Assembly (NCBI RefSeq): GCF_901933205.1
Contig: NC_044590.1
Location: forward strand, 3,611,501-3,675,500
Direction of reading: 5' to 3'
DNA: 64,000 nucleotides
Origin: Camarhynchus parvulus
Lineage: Eukaryota; Chordata; Aves; Passeriformes; Thraupidae
This document shows, piece after piece, positions 36,871-51,100 of this stretch. A program made the translations under genes and the position numbers. Under the pieces are notes generated by a model. That model was not told the DNA's origin. It did not search any database and saw only the letters and a program-made list of their open reading frames with translations. Positions within the stretch are counted from its first letter, which is position 1; each line of letters starts with the position of its first letter.

Positions 36871-39800
36871 GTAAGCAAAATCCCTGTATTACAAAGATAC
36901 ACTCCCACAACCAAGGGAATGCTCTAAAGGCAGCAGAAAATATTGGGAAGGGTAAAATCCTCTACTGTCACATCAGCTTTTAGAAGGAACCCTGGTGAAA
37001 AGCTGAAGTTAAATTGGAGTCACAGGGATTGTGACCGTCCTAGTGTTGCACACCGAGCTGTATCACTGTGCTTTACCCTCTCAGTTACTGGTGCACCCTT
37101 GGGCTGCTCTCTATGAACAGCAGCACTCCCAGACATCCCCCTGGGAGCAGCCAGAACTTTCTGCACACCCAGTGCCAATGCTGCCGTGTTCTGCAATTTC
37201 AGGACTATTTTTCCATGAGGTGATGATACATGGAAAAGTGATAGAGACCAATCAATCCAGGAAGGACAAACACATAGAGAAAATATCTTAAAGAATAAAG
37301 TTTCTCTCCATCTGGTCCATTTTACCCCTTCTTGAGACATATGGGGAATGCATTTTATAATCCTGTGCAATTATTTCAGTGAGCTTTGGCAAAATAATCA
37401 GCCCTCATTAGAAAATATGTTGTTCAAGCTTTTTAATGTTTTCCATGTTAGCAAGACAGATTCAATCTGAAATGAATCCTTCACTCTCTTCATGAATGCA
37501 TTAAAAGAAGTCAGGCAGAGAACAATTTATCAAAAAGAAATTGTTATAGCAGATGAAAGATGAATTCTAAAAGGTGTCTTTGAAAGCATGAGCCAGCAGA
37601 CAGGACATGAGTTCTGCTGCTCTGTCTTAAGACACCAAGTAACAGAACAGACTCGTGAGGTAAGGCAACAGAAAAGAGTCCCTTGCCTAATTGCTGTGCA
37701 TTTAAGGATAGCTTAAAACACAACAAACACCTTTTAAGTTCTACCTTTTTTCCTGGCTATGTGTGTAAAAGTGGCCTCTTTTAATAAAAATTCTAAGAGC
37801 TAGAGGCAACCAGCCAAGAAAAATACATTATCCCCAACAAGCAAAAGCAAATCTGAATATTTAACTGTTGAAGGTGAATCTCTCTATATTTAACAAATAA
37901 TTATTCATTATTATGATGATAGGAGGGCACTTGTTATTGTACACAGTTTCAGTGATATCTAGAAGCAGCGCTGGACTTTCCACAGTAAGTGCTTGAGTTT
38001 TGGAAAATTCCTGCAGTTGAAGGACAGTGCTGGTGTACTGGGGATGGCTGAGGCCACCTGAGAAAAACAGAGCTGCTTTACAGATATTTGGGCATTATTG
38101 TGGCTGCAACAACACTGCTGCTTGGCACAGAGGATGCTGAGCTTTCACTGATGTCCCAGAGCAAGCTGGGACATTCCCAAGGCATTTCTGGTGTAGAGGC
38201 GCTATAGAGGTGCCAGTGTTCACAGGGACAGCACCAGAACAATTCCCTAAACATCTCCAGATTTCTTCTGGTTTGAAGAGATCTGGGCTGGTTTCCAAGT
38301 CAGGGAGTAAAACTACCCATTAATGCTGAGCTGCTTTACAATCCCTGTCCTGCCTTAGCACTGTCACCTGCTCTGCCACTGCCACCACCACAGGGCACAG
38401 TGCCACAGCCCTGGGGCTACAGGGGGGTATAGACACGTCACATAACTCTGGAAAAAGTGAGGAATTATGCCTTGGTTTTCTATTCCTACTCAATAAATCA
38501 TTATTTGAAACCTCTGGAAACACAAGGCAAGATGAGCTTAAAAACCAACATAACCAGAACATAGCCCACAACTGATAACTGGTGCAATCAAGGTCTGTCC
38601 AGCATCAGGCAGTGTTAGGATTTGCTATTTGATTGATAAAACAGTGAATATGATAAAAAGAACAGTAAACAGACAGGAAATTAAATGTAATGATTTGACT
38701 GAATTGAAACAGGGAGTTTTTACAGGAACCTGCAGCCTGAACATGAAAAGGGTGTGAATTTTCCAAGCATTTCTTGTTGACCTAGCTGAGGTGTGATAAA
38801 TCACTAAACAATCCAGCCTGAGATAGATGGTCAGGGGGCAGACTGGCTCTGAATGTGCCTGACTGACTAAGAAAAATAACCCTTAAAAAAAGAATACTTA
38901 AATAAGGGTGTTTGCAGGTTCAGTTTCTACTGAGGTAGTGATGAGGAAGGAATTTGCCTCAGGATGCTGAAAATGGATGTGGAGAAGAACAGCTTGGGGC
39001 TTTCTCTTTGTTAAGTTTTGTTTTATTCATGTGTACTTATTCTCTTTTAATATAAAGATTTTGCATGTATACTTGCATTTTAACCTGTTCTAGTAAATGA
39101 TGTTTCATTAAGAACAGTCCACCTTTGATTGACAGAGGGAGCTGACACTGTTAATTAGGATTTTGAGCCCACTTCCTTTAAAGTCAATGACAAAAGTCCT
39201 ACAGATTATATCACTTTCCATGCCCCCAAGGTGCCCTACCCTGGACACTCTGCATGGCCAGTGCTGCAGCTCCCGTGGACACACAGAGCTCCTTGTCACA
39301 GAAACCTCCTGACATGGCCAAACTCCTCTTATAACCTCTTTAAAACACTCAGGTGAAACTGGGGATGTGTGCAGGGATTCCCAGGAGTTTCCTAGCGTCA
39401 AATGTCCTTCAGGTTATTTCCAGCAGGAATTCTGTTGGTTCCTCTGCACCCACTCCCAGTGTGGTGAGAAACCCTGTCAGAGTCCCAAGTCTGTGGCTTT
39501 GTGAGCCAAATGCTCCTGATGGAATCAGATATTCAGTTAGCAGAAGGCTCTGTGTGGCAGCAGCCAAATCATTTCACTTCCCTACCCATCTGTTAAATGT
39601 ATATCTGCTATTTCAGACAGGGCTGTGTGGTTTAATTTAATTAATGCTTGCAACAGACTGTGAGAGCATTTCAAGGAAGGTGCTAAATAAGGGCACAGCT
39701 TTTTAGGCTCCAAAAAAGGGGTTTTGAGCTGATTATGGTTTCTGAAAAGTTTAACTTTAGATCAATGCAACTACCAGATTTTTCACACAGGGAGACCAAA

Positions 39801-40428
39801 ATTACTCTGCTCCACTTTTTCCAACAGGTAAATGTGGGAAGGAGGCTGTACAGACTCCTCCCTCTGCATAAAGAAACTTGAGATCAGTAGTGATAATAAA
39901 AAAGGAGGTCCATAGATCCCTAACAAATAAAAACCCAGTATTTGAGAATGAGAACCTATTTAGGATTTAGAATCTTGCTAACCTCCAGAGCATCCTTTAA
40001 AAAATAGACTTTAATCCTATCTCAAATGCCAAACAAAAATACCAATTAAATGTCATTTTCTTTAAAGATGAGGTGACCTTCTCTAGAAAAGGTGAGGCAT
40101 GAAATTTAAAAAACCCCAAACCCTTTAAAGCAAAAAGGAACCAAAACAAATTAACCTCCTATTACACACCATGCTCCCAAGATGAAACAAAGATTTAACT
40201 GCAGTTCCTGCATGCCCTGAGGAATATTTTCCCTCTGCATTTGCAGGGATTTTGTGTCTGAGCCCTGCTCAGCTGCAGTGCTGCTTTCTGACTTTAATGT
40301 GTACAAACGCTCCTTGCACAGCAGCACACAGATCAGTGTCACTCTGTGCCATTCCTGCTTTCCAGAAGTTCCTGTTCCATCCCCAGGAGCTGCCTTTCTA
40401 ATAACTTTCCTTTCAATGCATGTCCCAG
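36871..40428 (+). other. PHACTR3: PHACTR3 intron (about 3.6 kb)
   Basis: A phase-1 intron with donor GTAAGC and an acceptor at GCATGTCCCAG. A short MIR-like remnant may lie at about 39550-39600. Two further acceptor-like AGs in the same phase lie at 40364-40365 and 40385-40386, just before the next exon. No CR1 fragment or RNA gene is recognised. Confidence 0.85.
39550..39602. repeat. Possible MIR-like SINE remnant
   Basis: The words CTCTGTGTGGCAGCAGCCAA, ATCATTTCACTTCCCTACCC and ATCTGTTAAATG follow the order 'tgtgaccttgggcaa, tcacttaacctctctg, catctgtaaaatg' of the MIR 5' half. The match was judged by eye, is short and degenerate, and chance similarity cannot be excluded. Confidence 0.3.
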
Positions 40429-40582
40429 GTACTTTGCCAAGAAAATGCAAGAAAGAGCTGCTGGCAGTAAAGCTACGGAACAGACCAAGTAAGCAGGAGC
40501 TGGAAGACAGGAATATTTTCCCAAGGAGAACAGATGAGGAAAGACAGGAAATCCGGCAGCAAATTGAAATGAAACTCTCAAA
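40429..40582 (+). CDS. PHACTR3: PHACTR3 exon: first C-terminal RPEL repeat
   Basis: This 154-nt exon encodes GTLPRKCKKELLAVKLRNRP, SKQELEDRNIFPRRTDEERQ and EIRQQIEMKLSK, the last Lys split. I see no difference from the human PHACTR3 sequence I remember. It holds a canonical RPEL core, RPSKQEL, the actin-binding motif of the PHACTR and MRTF families, followed by the EERQEIRQQIEMKL helix that links to the next repeat. The near-complete conservation, against fast-evolving linker exons upstream, fits the functional role of the C-terminal RPEL array. The acceptor is TGCATGTCCCAG and the donor is GTAAGT. Entry is phase 1 and exit phase 2. Two upstream in-phase AGs could extend it by 14 or 21 residues. 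Confidence 0.97.
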
Positions 40583-43500
40583 GTAAGTGTTGTGAATGAG
40601 AACAGGGAGGAGCCTCCCTTTACAATGGAGCATCCTCTGTTCCACTGCCACCCACCCCCAGCTCCATTGCCTGCAGGGAACCAGTCACCAACCAATATAG
40701 CACATTTTCAGCTGTCAATCAGCCACTGGAGAAAAAAATCTTAACTCTCTCTTCAGTCAGGATTGCCTTGATTTCAAGGGAAAACAAGACGGAAGTCAAT
40801 TGAGAGACAAAATCCTGCCAAATCTACCTGCAGCTCTGCTGCTGCAATCAAGATTTGGAGGTCCTCCAGAAGACCCAGTGCTTTAACAAAAATAGTAGTA
40901 TAATTATTTATCAAGCAGATTTGGCTTTGTCAGCTCGAGCTGAATGTGAGCATAAAGGCAATTATTAGAGCTGCACATTTACTTGCCCAAGGGCAAGCTG
41001 CTGCACTGGTGGCTGCACTGGTGCCTTAAGGCAGCAGCAGCATTGCCCTCACCTGGGGAAGGTGTGAATCCAGCTGCAGGCTCAGCAGGGATGCTCTGGT
41101 TTGATCAGTAACCAGGGCAACAGGGGAGAGCTGTGAGAGAAACAGCATCACTGTGGTGTGCAGCCTAAAGCAAAGACTGGAGGTAACTGGGAGGCTCAGG
41201 CTGCACCATTTGGGTTTTGTGTGTGCTTTTTTAGGGGCTGCATTTGGATATCTGCAAACATGAATATTTTAGAGGAGACAAAGTGGATTGTTAAATAATC
41301 TGTGCTGTGCTGCCCACACAGGGACAGCGAGCGCTGCTCAATGCCAAAATGCTTGGAAACAAATTGGGAAACATGAACAGAAATTCATTTTCAAGGCTTA
41401 TTAAATATTAAATATCTCAAGCTTCTCCTGAAAGAAACATTTATTGATATTTAGACTAACTCATTCATGTGCATGCTTTTGATTAAACTTTACCTCCGGG
41501 GACAGGGAATGAGAACAAATGTGTGGATCAGAGCACAAGTCCTAATGGACCAGAGTTTATGGAGGAGAACATCTCTGCCTTCACCACTCCTGCCCTCAGC
41601 TAAGGAACAAGCTGCTGAGGGAGCACAGAGGAGGTTCTGGGTGCCCTTCATGGTGCCCCTGCAACAGCAGAGATGGAGTTATGGTCCCTCCAGTCTCAGT
41701 GACTGCACAGCAGCACTTTGCACCGAAAGGGGAGCAGTGCTTTGTGCCAGGGGCTGCACAACTCAGTGCAGGTGGCAGACCCTGCCACAGCAAACGTGTA
41801 CATCCAGACAAGCAGAAAAGATCCCCCTACAATGCACATTGAGTTCCAAGAGTTACAGGCAGAGCAGATCAGAGGTGTGTTCCATTAATACCCATCACTT
41901 CAGGAAGCAAAGATGGGTCTTGATCACCCTGACCTTACAAGCTTTGTGCATGCACTTCAGGGAAATATTTCACATTGCACCCAAATATCATTAATTCCAT
42001 TATTTTGGCCATTTGATAACTCATGAGATCTCTTCATATATCAAGAGCCTAATTTGATTTCTTTAAAATACATAAAAAATGGTTTCCACCCTACTGCATC
42101 CCTAAAACCAATTCAACCATCACAAACTATTCACTGAATGAGAAGATTGTCATACCCAGCCCCATCTCCTATTGCTGAAATGCTTACAAGGTCACATCTC
42201 TTTTCAGCCCTGCCTGACTTCTCTTAGTCTGAAAGGTCTGATGGAATTGCAGCTTCAGTTGCTGTAACTACAGCCTTTATCCCTTTCTTTTCATTTACCA
42301 TTTGTCTTGCTTAATAATGAGCCTAAAGAAATGCTGTGAGGGATGCATCCCTAGAGTCAAATGTCAGTACAAGGACTTGCAGAGGACACTGCTGGACAGG
42401 TGAAAGGCTGGCCACAACCAGGAGGCAGGAAATTTGCTGTGTGTAGGTGAATGCAGCTAAGGGAGCCTCCCCTGCCTGCTGATCTCATGCAGCAATCGGG
42501 GGTGCAGCCCGTCAGTGTCACTGGTGATGTCTAGAGGATGGCTAAAAGCCATCTTTGTTCCAAATGTTGGAAGTCAGGCCTTAATTTGGTTCCTTTTTCC
42601 TGGAATGTGGAGGATTGAGCGCATTTTGGGGAACAGACGGCACGGAGATTGCTGGAATCGCCAGGAAAAAAGGCAAAACAGATTGGGAGCAGTCTCCCAC
42701 ACAACTTCCAGCACATATGTGCTGGCAGAGTTCAGCTCAGCTCTTAACTCATCCACCAGAATAGAACACGATCGTGCAAACAAGCTCAGGTGATGGATGA
42801 ATGCAGGAAAATATTTACAACACCAGGAAAAGCAAGTGGGTGTCTAAAAAACCCAACAGCCAACCAACAAAGTAAAAGTGAATTGTGGCTAAGGCCAAAG
42901 AGCCAAAGCCCTAGAGATATCCCTTTGGAGTTTCTGATTAGGACTCACCTCACAAAACCCAGGCCACCCCAGAGCCCACACTCGGAGCAGAGTCTGGCTG
43001 TGGTGTGGAAATGAAACCAAACTGGGAAGAGTGAAATTCTTGGATGAGCTTTTGAGGTGTTTGCACTCATTCATTTCACTGGTACTTGTGCAGCACGGTC
43101 TCTGTGTGACAACCAGGAGGTTTACAGCTAAGGAATGTAGTGTTGGGCTGGGAAGTGCTGCCTGGGAGATGGGATCCAGTAGAAATGTCTGTTCTCTCCA
43201 GGGCTTTGCCACTACCTGTGCAGAAAAGAGCAGCACTGCTGCTGCAATAGCAACACTTAGATAACAGCAAATCCATGTGTACCATCAGGCTATAGATCTG
43301 TGTTTAGCACAAAGAATGATCTGTGGGCAGATCAGCAAGTAGTTATTCAATGGCTGACTGCATAAGAATGGCACATAACCAGGCAGTTGTTAACAGGGTC
43401 GATATTTTTCAGCACAGTTGCAGGGTTTGATGGTCTGTATCTCTCTAGCAAATTGCCTCAGCCCCACAGCTAACACAGCCTCACTCTGTACTCTGGAGGG

Positions 43501-46500
43501 AAGGATGTACTGACATAGATAATGTGCAAAATACACCAAATAACGGTGTTTATATAGCTTTAAAAATAGGGAGACAAAAGAAGAGCATCCTCTCAAAACC
43601 ACTGTATTATTTAAGTGGTTCTGGTTGTAACACATTTCAGCAGCAGCTGTGAACCTGCTGAGAAAAGCTACTCTGCTATCACTCTGATCAGTGTTTATGA
43701 AGTCAAAGCTAAAACCCCTATTTTCCTTCACCTTCCCACTCATTCCATCTCAAAAGAGAGATTGGGAAATTCTGTATTTTGAGACAAATTCTACTTTTAC
43801 AGCAGTGCAAATCTACCGACTTCAGGTTTATTATTGACTGACAGTAGTGTGAGGAGAGATTCCAGGATTCATTTATGTGCATCGCTGCTTTTGAAAAGTG
43901 TATTTCCTGTATTTCATGCTCCCAGCCAATTTAATCTACCACTTGTTGCTGTGGAAACATGGACTTTTCTCTCCTCCTCCCTCCAAAATGGCAGTATTCC
44001 AGTTTTCCCTACGCTGTAGTGCTTCTCTAATCCATGCATCCCCAGTGCCCCAGAGCATGGTGAACTCTTGGAATACTCTACTGTGCATTAGGCAACAGGG
44101 CTCCCAACAGGTCTTGGTTCCATTATTGTGTGTTCAGAGCACAGATAATAAGCCCTCGATGGAATTCAGTGAATTGAGAGCTCTTTGTGTCACGAGGCAG
44201 AAAAGACATTTGCAAGTAGGATTGTTTGCAGTATCTGCTTCCTGTCTCACAGACACACTTTGTTCTAGAAGGGGTTTCAGCTGAAACCTGGGGGAGTGAA
44301 ACACTTGCTAGACTGAAGGGTGACTCAGGAAAAGGTTGTTTAATTAAATTTGATATCTGGCTGTTTAGAAAGTTGATGTTTGAAGTGCCTGGGTGGCTTG
44401 TGCTTCTTGAGAACATAACCATAGTTAAAGTCACTCCAGTATAACTTAATGTCTGAATGAAAATACAAATTCCTTGAAAAGATTATACTTGTAATATTCA
44501 CTTCGTGTACTGCTTCACCTGTTCTGGTATTTGTACAAGTACACATGATGCGCTGAGTGGCACTTAGAAGATGATGGGGACAGGAATTAAATACAGAAAT
44601 GTGGGCAGAGGAGTCAGACAGGAAGAACAAAGGGTTTTTGTACACAGAGAGGAACCAAAACTTGAGCACCTAAAGCTGATCTTTACCACATTGAAAACAT
44701 TGGCTCGGGGAAGTGGATGATGCTGGACCAAGGTTTCCTGGCAACAAGAAGTGAAGAGGAGGCATCTTTATTCAGTTGTTAGCACATCTGGAATCTGTAG
44801 GTGTGGTGCTGCCCTGAGGTTCCTGGACAAGCATTTTTGAGTTGACTCACCCAGGAACTGCAGATGTAGCCAAAAGCACACCCAGATGAGACCCTGGTTT
44901 GTCCCTGAGGTAACAGAGTGTGAAGTTCACAGTGCTGCTGGAGACAGAACAATACCAAGCAAAAAGCACTTGAGACTGGCAGCCTAAAAGCAAAACAGCA
45001 CCACAGCTCAGCACAAAGCACTCACAAAGACAGTTTCACCTACTGACAGCACAAAAGCTGTGCCGTGTTTCCCAAGGACAGCACATCCAGTGCCACTTCT
45101 CCACAGAAATGTCTCAGGGCAGCTTTGCTCACTGAAAAGCCATCAGCCCTTCAGACTGTGACACTCAGCAGGGAACTGGGCTGAATGCACAGAACTTTGG
45201 GGAACATTTTGTTTAGATTGACCAAAAAAAGTGGTAAGTGGGTACATGTACAGACTACTTGTAGTCCTAATGCAGAAGTTTACGAGATGCTGAACTGAGC
45301 TAAGCTCACCTGTGGGTTAGCAAGGTTTTTCTGATGAATCTCCAGCTGTGCTCCAACTCCCGGTCACTGGACGAAAAACCAGGGAACTGCCCTAATTTCA
45401 GAAGGCTGGGAAGACTTGACACAGATTCATTCCAGAGACAGGAAGGCAGGGGGGGCAGATACAAAGAACAGATTAGCTGTCAGCACTAATTAGCTGTGTA
45501 CAATTTAATGCATTTCAGGAACCATCCAGGTAAGCATCTCGCTGATGCTAAAAATAACCTCAGCAAGCTCAGTGTGGGTGTGTGTGCAAGGCTCAGCTCC
45601 TCACACCAGACAGGAGCTAAATATAGAGCCACAATTGAATTCTGTGGGCGTGGGGAGCCAAGGGAGTCTCCTGTCTCCTTACTCTGCTCCAGCAAGATGT
45701 GATGCAGCTGGGGGCTGCTGTCAGGCCTGCTCACGGCTGCAGGATTTTATTAGGAGTGTGCACAGGACCCATGTGCCCAGTGAGGATTTGGGGTTTTTTA
45801 ATGGTTTGCCCCTTTTCAGTTATGGCCTCTGCTTTTCAGGCTATGGAAAAAGATGTTGTGAGGAATGGAGGGGGGAGCAGTAGGAAGAATGAAGGAGGTG
45901 CATGTGAGGCTGAGATTTTCTTTTTGGTGCTGCCTCCAGGATTAAGAAGTCCAAATTCCAAGGCCTGAATATTCCCTATGCTCTACCTTGGTGTCAGGCA
46001 GTGGCACACAGCTGGAAACCCTGCTGTGAACACAGTGACAGACAGCACTGGCCTGGTCAAGGGGCTGGGGGTTAGTGCCTGCTGCCAGAGTTCCTGAGAC
46101 AGCCTGCAAGGGTAAAAATGAGGAGGAGAGGGAGAGAAGACTCAAGTGTCATTAAGGTCTCCAGGCAATGAGTAAGTTCAGCCTCCTGTTTATATGGCTT
46201 TTGAAGTCCAGGGGAGATGTAGTGCAGTTCAAATAAAGCATTAGAGAGGGTTCAAGTGCATCTGTACATGCTGTACCTTGACAACGCTGTCCTCTTGTCT
46301 AAATGGCTGAGAAAGGTTTGTTCCCTTTCAGGTATTAAACTCCAAGAATAGAACCAAACTCACTAACACCAATCCCTTGGTCAGGTTTACTTGCCAAGCT
46401 CCCTGAGTGTGTGATCTTACCAGGCCCTCTGGACAGCAGCTCTTGAACCAGAAGTGCTTCCTTGCTTCAGCAGGACTTGTACGATTAATTATGGAGCACC

Positions 46501-47946
46501 CAGTCAGCTCTGGGCAAGAGCCTTGATCTGCAGCTGAACCAGAATGAGCAATTTGCTGTCTCAGACCAGCCCACAGCTCATCTGGCAAGAATTTTTGAAC
46601 ACACTAATTCACTTATAAAGGGTTGAACCACGGTTGCCTTTGTCCTGGGTTATTTCCTGGTTTGAGGACAAGCACACGACCCAGAGGTGCTCCCAGGGCA
46701 GGCCTGCATTGCTGAGGATTCAGCATCTACCTCCTGCTGAAAATGGGGAGTGTTTGTGCAAACAGGAGGCAATGTCACTGCAGAGGTTGTAAATTCTGCC
46801 AGGCAACAATATGAAGTTCCAAATTCCCAGGGCATTGCTGATTAAAGATTGTCTTCTGAGAAGACACTATCTCCTTCCACTGCTCTGTTCTACTTGCCTG
46901 GCTCCAGTGCTGGGAATTCCTAATCAAATCTGTTTTCCACAACACAGTGAAGGCAAGGGCAGCAGGTCAGAGCACAGCAGGCAAGAGAAGAGCAGAGCAG
47001 CAGGTGGAAACACAGATAGGAATATACAGGGCTTTTTCTGGGACACAGAGTCAATTCCTCGAATAGATCTGACATAAGTGGCACAAGTGCAACTAGGAAT
47101 AAAAAAATCAGAGCGCAGAAAGCTGTAAGTATCACAGAGCAGTATAATCACATAAATAAACTTGCAGAAAAACTGCTTAAGCAAGTGTCATTGAATAAGG
47201 AAAAAGCCTTTTTTGGGAAGAAAACAGTGCACTTGTTTTGCCCTGCCAACCCACCCACTACCAGCAGCTCATGCTCAGCTGAGATCCCTTCCCAGAAATT
47301 GGGCACCTCCCCACGCCTGAAGATCTGGGCTCTACCCCTGTCATGAGACAAGCAGTCATAAAGCAAAAAGGAAATGCATAAAATGCCAGTAATGCTCTGT
47401 AATGCTTCACCTTACACTGGATTATGATTCAGGTCCTTGAGCTTGTGTGGGTCTGCAGTAAAAGTAATTACAGAAAGAAATTACTTTAATTTAATTTGCA
47501 GAGCTTAATCGATAGAGACCAAAGTAAGCTGCTCTGGTTGTCACAGTGATTTGTGCTGTTGTGGGATGAAAAGCTGACCAGAACAAGGTGCTGTAACACT
47601 TGTGAGCTCCTGATAACCCAAGGGTTGGGCAGGAAGGGATACAGGCATTCACAGTGCCAGCCCTCACTTTGTATAGGCATGGTCACTGTGTCACTGAGAG
47701 GATTTAGGATTATGGTTTTTTGGGTTAGATCTATTAATGAAATTTAGGAAAAAATGTCTTCTGCACTTAAAGCCAAGCACTTACTTCACTTAGTTGGAAC
47801 AGAAGCCAGATGGGATGGACAATGTGTGTCTGAAAGGCTGTGAACTGTATAAGCACAGTCTCAGACAGAAAGGGGTTTGGCTGCTTTTTTTTTAACACAT
47901 CCATTTCAGATGTGCCACTTCAAAGCATTTGAGAACAAAAGAGAGT

Positions 47947-48120
47947 GGTAAAGTTTGGATGTTGTGTTGGTTCTCCTCCCACTTGCCTTTTACATTTATA
48001 AAACCAAATTTTTAAATTTTAAAAAGAGGGGTAAAGAGATTTTAAAAATTTTTAAAAATTTTAAAGAGAGGGGTAAAGTTTGGATGTTGTGTTGGCTCTC
48101 CTCCCACTTGCCTTTTAAAC
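47947..48120. repeat. Direct duplication of about 46 bp flanking an A/T-rich core
   Basis: A 46-47 base stretch starting GGTAAAGTTTGGATGTTGTG at 47947 recurs at 48074, 127 bases downstream, with a single C/T difference in the middle (GGTTCTCC versus GGCTCTCC). Between the copies lies an A/T core (TTTTAAAAATTTTTAAAAAT, around 48042-48061) that is self-complementary, and a further partial copy of the AGAGGGGTAAAG word near 48025. The high identity suggests a recent duplication. Confidence 0.9.
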
Positions 48121-51100
48121 CTAACCAAACTGATAGGCAGACTGGATATCAATGAGTGTCACCATGACTGTTTGCAGTGGATTGCCTGCAGAATACCTGA
48201 ATGGTCACTTCTCCCACAAAATCTGAAATGTGGCTTGGTTTGGAGAAGAAAAAGCTCCTTAATGTACAGAGCCACAGCTGCACACACTGTCCCTGGGGCA
48301 CAGCACTGAGTTATCCCTGCTTTATGGGGAGGGTTCTCAGATGAATCACCTGTGCTTTCCCATGAAGAACTTCATCATATTTTTGGGCTCTCTTCCAAGA
48401 AAACTGTATCTCAGCACATGTGATCCAAGGAAACTGTAATTCATACCCTGCAGTTTCTGGTTCACCAGATTCTGTGAGTTACTACAGTTCCCTCCTCCTG
48501 CAGCTCTGAGCACAACTTCTGTAGCCTGGTTCATTCAGGATCTCAATTCCCCCAGGAATCACAGGCTTGGGCTTGCTGCTTTCATATGGAAAACTGGGTC
48601 AGTCTAGCACAGTTCCTGTGTTTTTGAAATAACTTCAGAGAAGGTGAGGGGGGAGAAAAATGAAAGATATAAATATTTAGAAAACAGGAAGTGGGGGAAG
48701 CAGAGAAAATAGGTCAGAACAGAAGGTCAGTGATTTTCCTCAATAGATGATGTGCAATTGTATCAATTATTAAAACATGGCTCTGGCTAAGTCTGATTCC
48801 ATTGCCTGTGCGCAGCTGGAAAGCTGCAGCTGTATAACCAGGTCTTGGGAGCTACTTCAGTCAGCTAGAGTACTGCAAGCTTCCTTCAGTATCTGTTTTT
48901 CAGGATAATTAACTCATCCAAGTAGCCAGCACACTTCCTTGACCTCCCCAGACTCTGGAGAGTGGTTTTTTTTTTTTTTCCTTCTGGAAAACACTCTTAT
49001 TTTCTATCTTTTCCTTTAGCTCTCACATACAACACACCAGAAAACAAACAAACAGAACCAAGCACTCACAGGTTTATCAATCCATGCTCATGGTTTTATC
49101 TAGTGAAATTAAGAAGAAATTGACCACACCTTTGGAGGTTGAGGACCTCCTCCTGTTGAAAGTCCACTTATGCAGAGGACATCAAGGCAGCTGGGAAATA
49201 AAACCAGCAAGTTGGAAAAATCTGAATCTTAAATCACATTAGAAGCAGGTACTGCAATCTAGTTAGTCCATTGTTCTGCAAGGATGTGTCAGTCACTTTG
49301 CTTTCATAAAGCTATGCAGGATACAGGCAAGAAACAAAGAGCAGAACAAAACCTGAGTGCCTCACTGCAGGAAAAAACCTCTCAAAACCAAGACTACACG
49401 GCTCACAGATGAACTACCAGTGTCATTTGCTTGAGATGATCATATTCATTAAGCAAATTAAATTCTGAATGAATTAATACTTCATTAGTTTCTCAGAAAT
49501 TATGTTAAAAAAAAAATTAAAGCCAGGCCCTCTCAGCAGTCTCTGCAGAAAACAGCTGGCCTGTTGCACAGAGATCAGCCTAATTTGAGGGTGTCTGCAA
49601 AAACCATATTCTGGCCAGGCTACACTGCAGCCTTGTTACAATCATCACTGGGAGTGGCTGCAGCACTTCCAAATACCACCCAGCTGGGGAAAAATCCTCC
49701 TTCTCAAGAGAAGGTTAAACAAACCAGGACTGATGTGGTAAGGGAAGTTTTATTTAGGGGTGTAGTGCAGTTTAACTTACAGAAATCCCTTTATCAGCCT
49801 GTTTACACCATGGAGGAAAAGGTAACAGGGAATGAATGGTGTGTGTGGAAATGCCAAGCTCAGGCCCAGGGGTGATGGGAGCAGGAGGCTCAGGGCCAGC
49901 AGGGAGTTTTGGTGGGGGGAGGCCCAGCACTGCAATGCTGGGACTTGCTGTGCACCAGCTGCAGGGACAGGAGCAGCTGCAAAAGGCAGGGAAATGGCTC
50001 TGAGGGAGGCGTGTGCACAGAGCCAGGACCTGTCTGTGCTCTGGGAGCCACTGCCAGCTCCCACAGCTCTGCCTGCCCTTCCCCACCTGCAGCCCCTCCT
50101 CAGCAGGGAACAGCTCTGAGGACAATCACGGAGGTGGCACCAGGGGATCCTTTCCTGAGAGCACTCCCCAAGGTTTTGTGTGGCAGCCTTGAGCTTTGGC
50201 AGTGACAGTTCGTGTTGTACCACAACAAATCACGGCTGTAACTTCCAAACATGATGTTACATAATTGAATTCTTACATTTTATTCAGTTTTCAGAAGATC
50301 AGAATATTCTGTTCTATATGAAATTTCCCAGCAAATTCTATTTGGATTTTCGTGACCATAGCTAAACACAGGATCCTAAACAAAGTTAAGGAGGAACCCA
50401 GAAGGCTCTGGGGAAGAGGAGGCAGAATATGAGGATGACATTTTAAAACTCAAATCCTGCCTGTGTTTTCCTGTAAGTTAGCCTGTCTGCAGTGCTCAGT
50501 GTCACAGTGGCATCAAGTGACAAGTCATACTCCTCACCCTGTCCAATTTAAAAAACAAAGGGAAACAGAATTACTGAAATACCATTTGCAGAGGGAAGTG
50601 AATAAATTCCCAGAGGGGCTGCAAATCTGTTTTTTCAGACAAGACAGTTTGCCACATTCTCCTAATCTGTCCAGCAGATATAACCACATAGACCAGCTTT
50701 GCAGAGCACTGTGAGAGCTGCTGGTGAAAGAACTACAGAATTGATGATTATTGAGACCAGGGGACTCACACTCCCACAGACTTTTTGGGCCACATCTTTG
50801 AGCTGTCAATGGAATTTCTCATTTCACTCTGCACTGAGAGCAGGAACAATCTTTGTATTAAAAAACCAACAGATAACCTCAAGAGGAATTTTGAAAGAAG
50901 CAAAATATTAAAAGCAAATAAGAGTGCAGTAAAGAGCAGGGTTCAGAGCCTGCTGTGGGCAAAGGCTGGTGTGGCTCTGGCCAGCCAAGGCTGGTGACAG
51001 TGTGAGGCCAAGCTGCTGGTCTGACTGTCCTGGAAAATGCTGGGCCAGCAAGAGTGTGCACCAGAGGAACAGAAACTCATCCAGCAGATGGTGAAATGCT

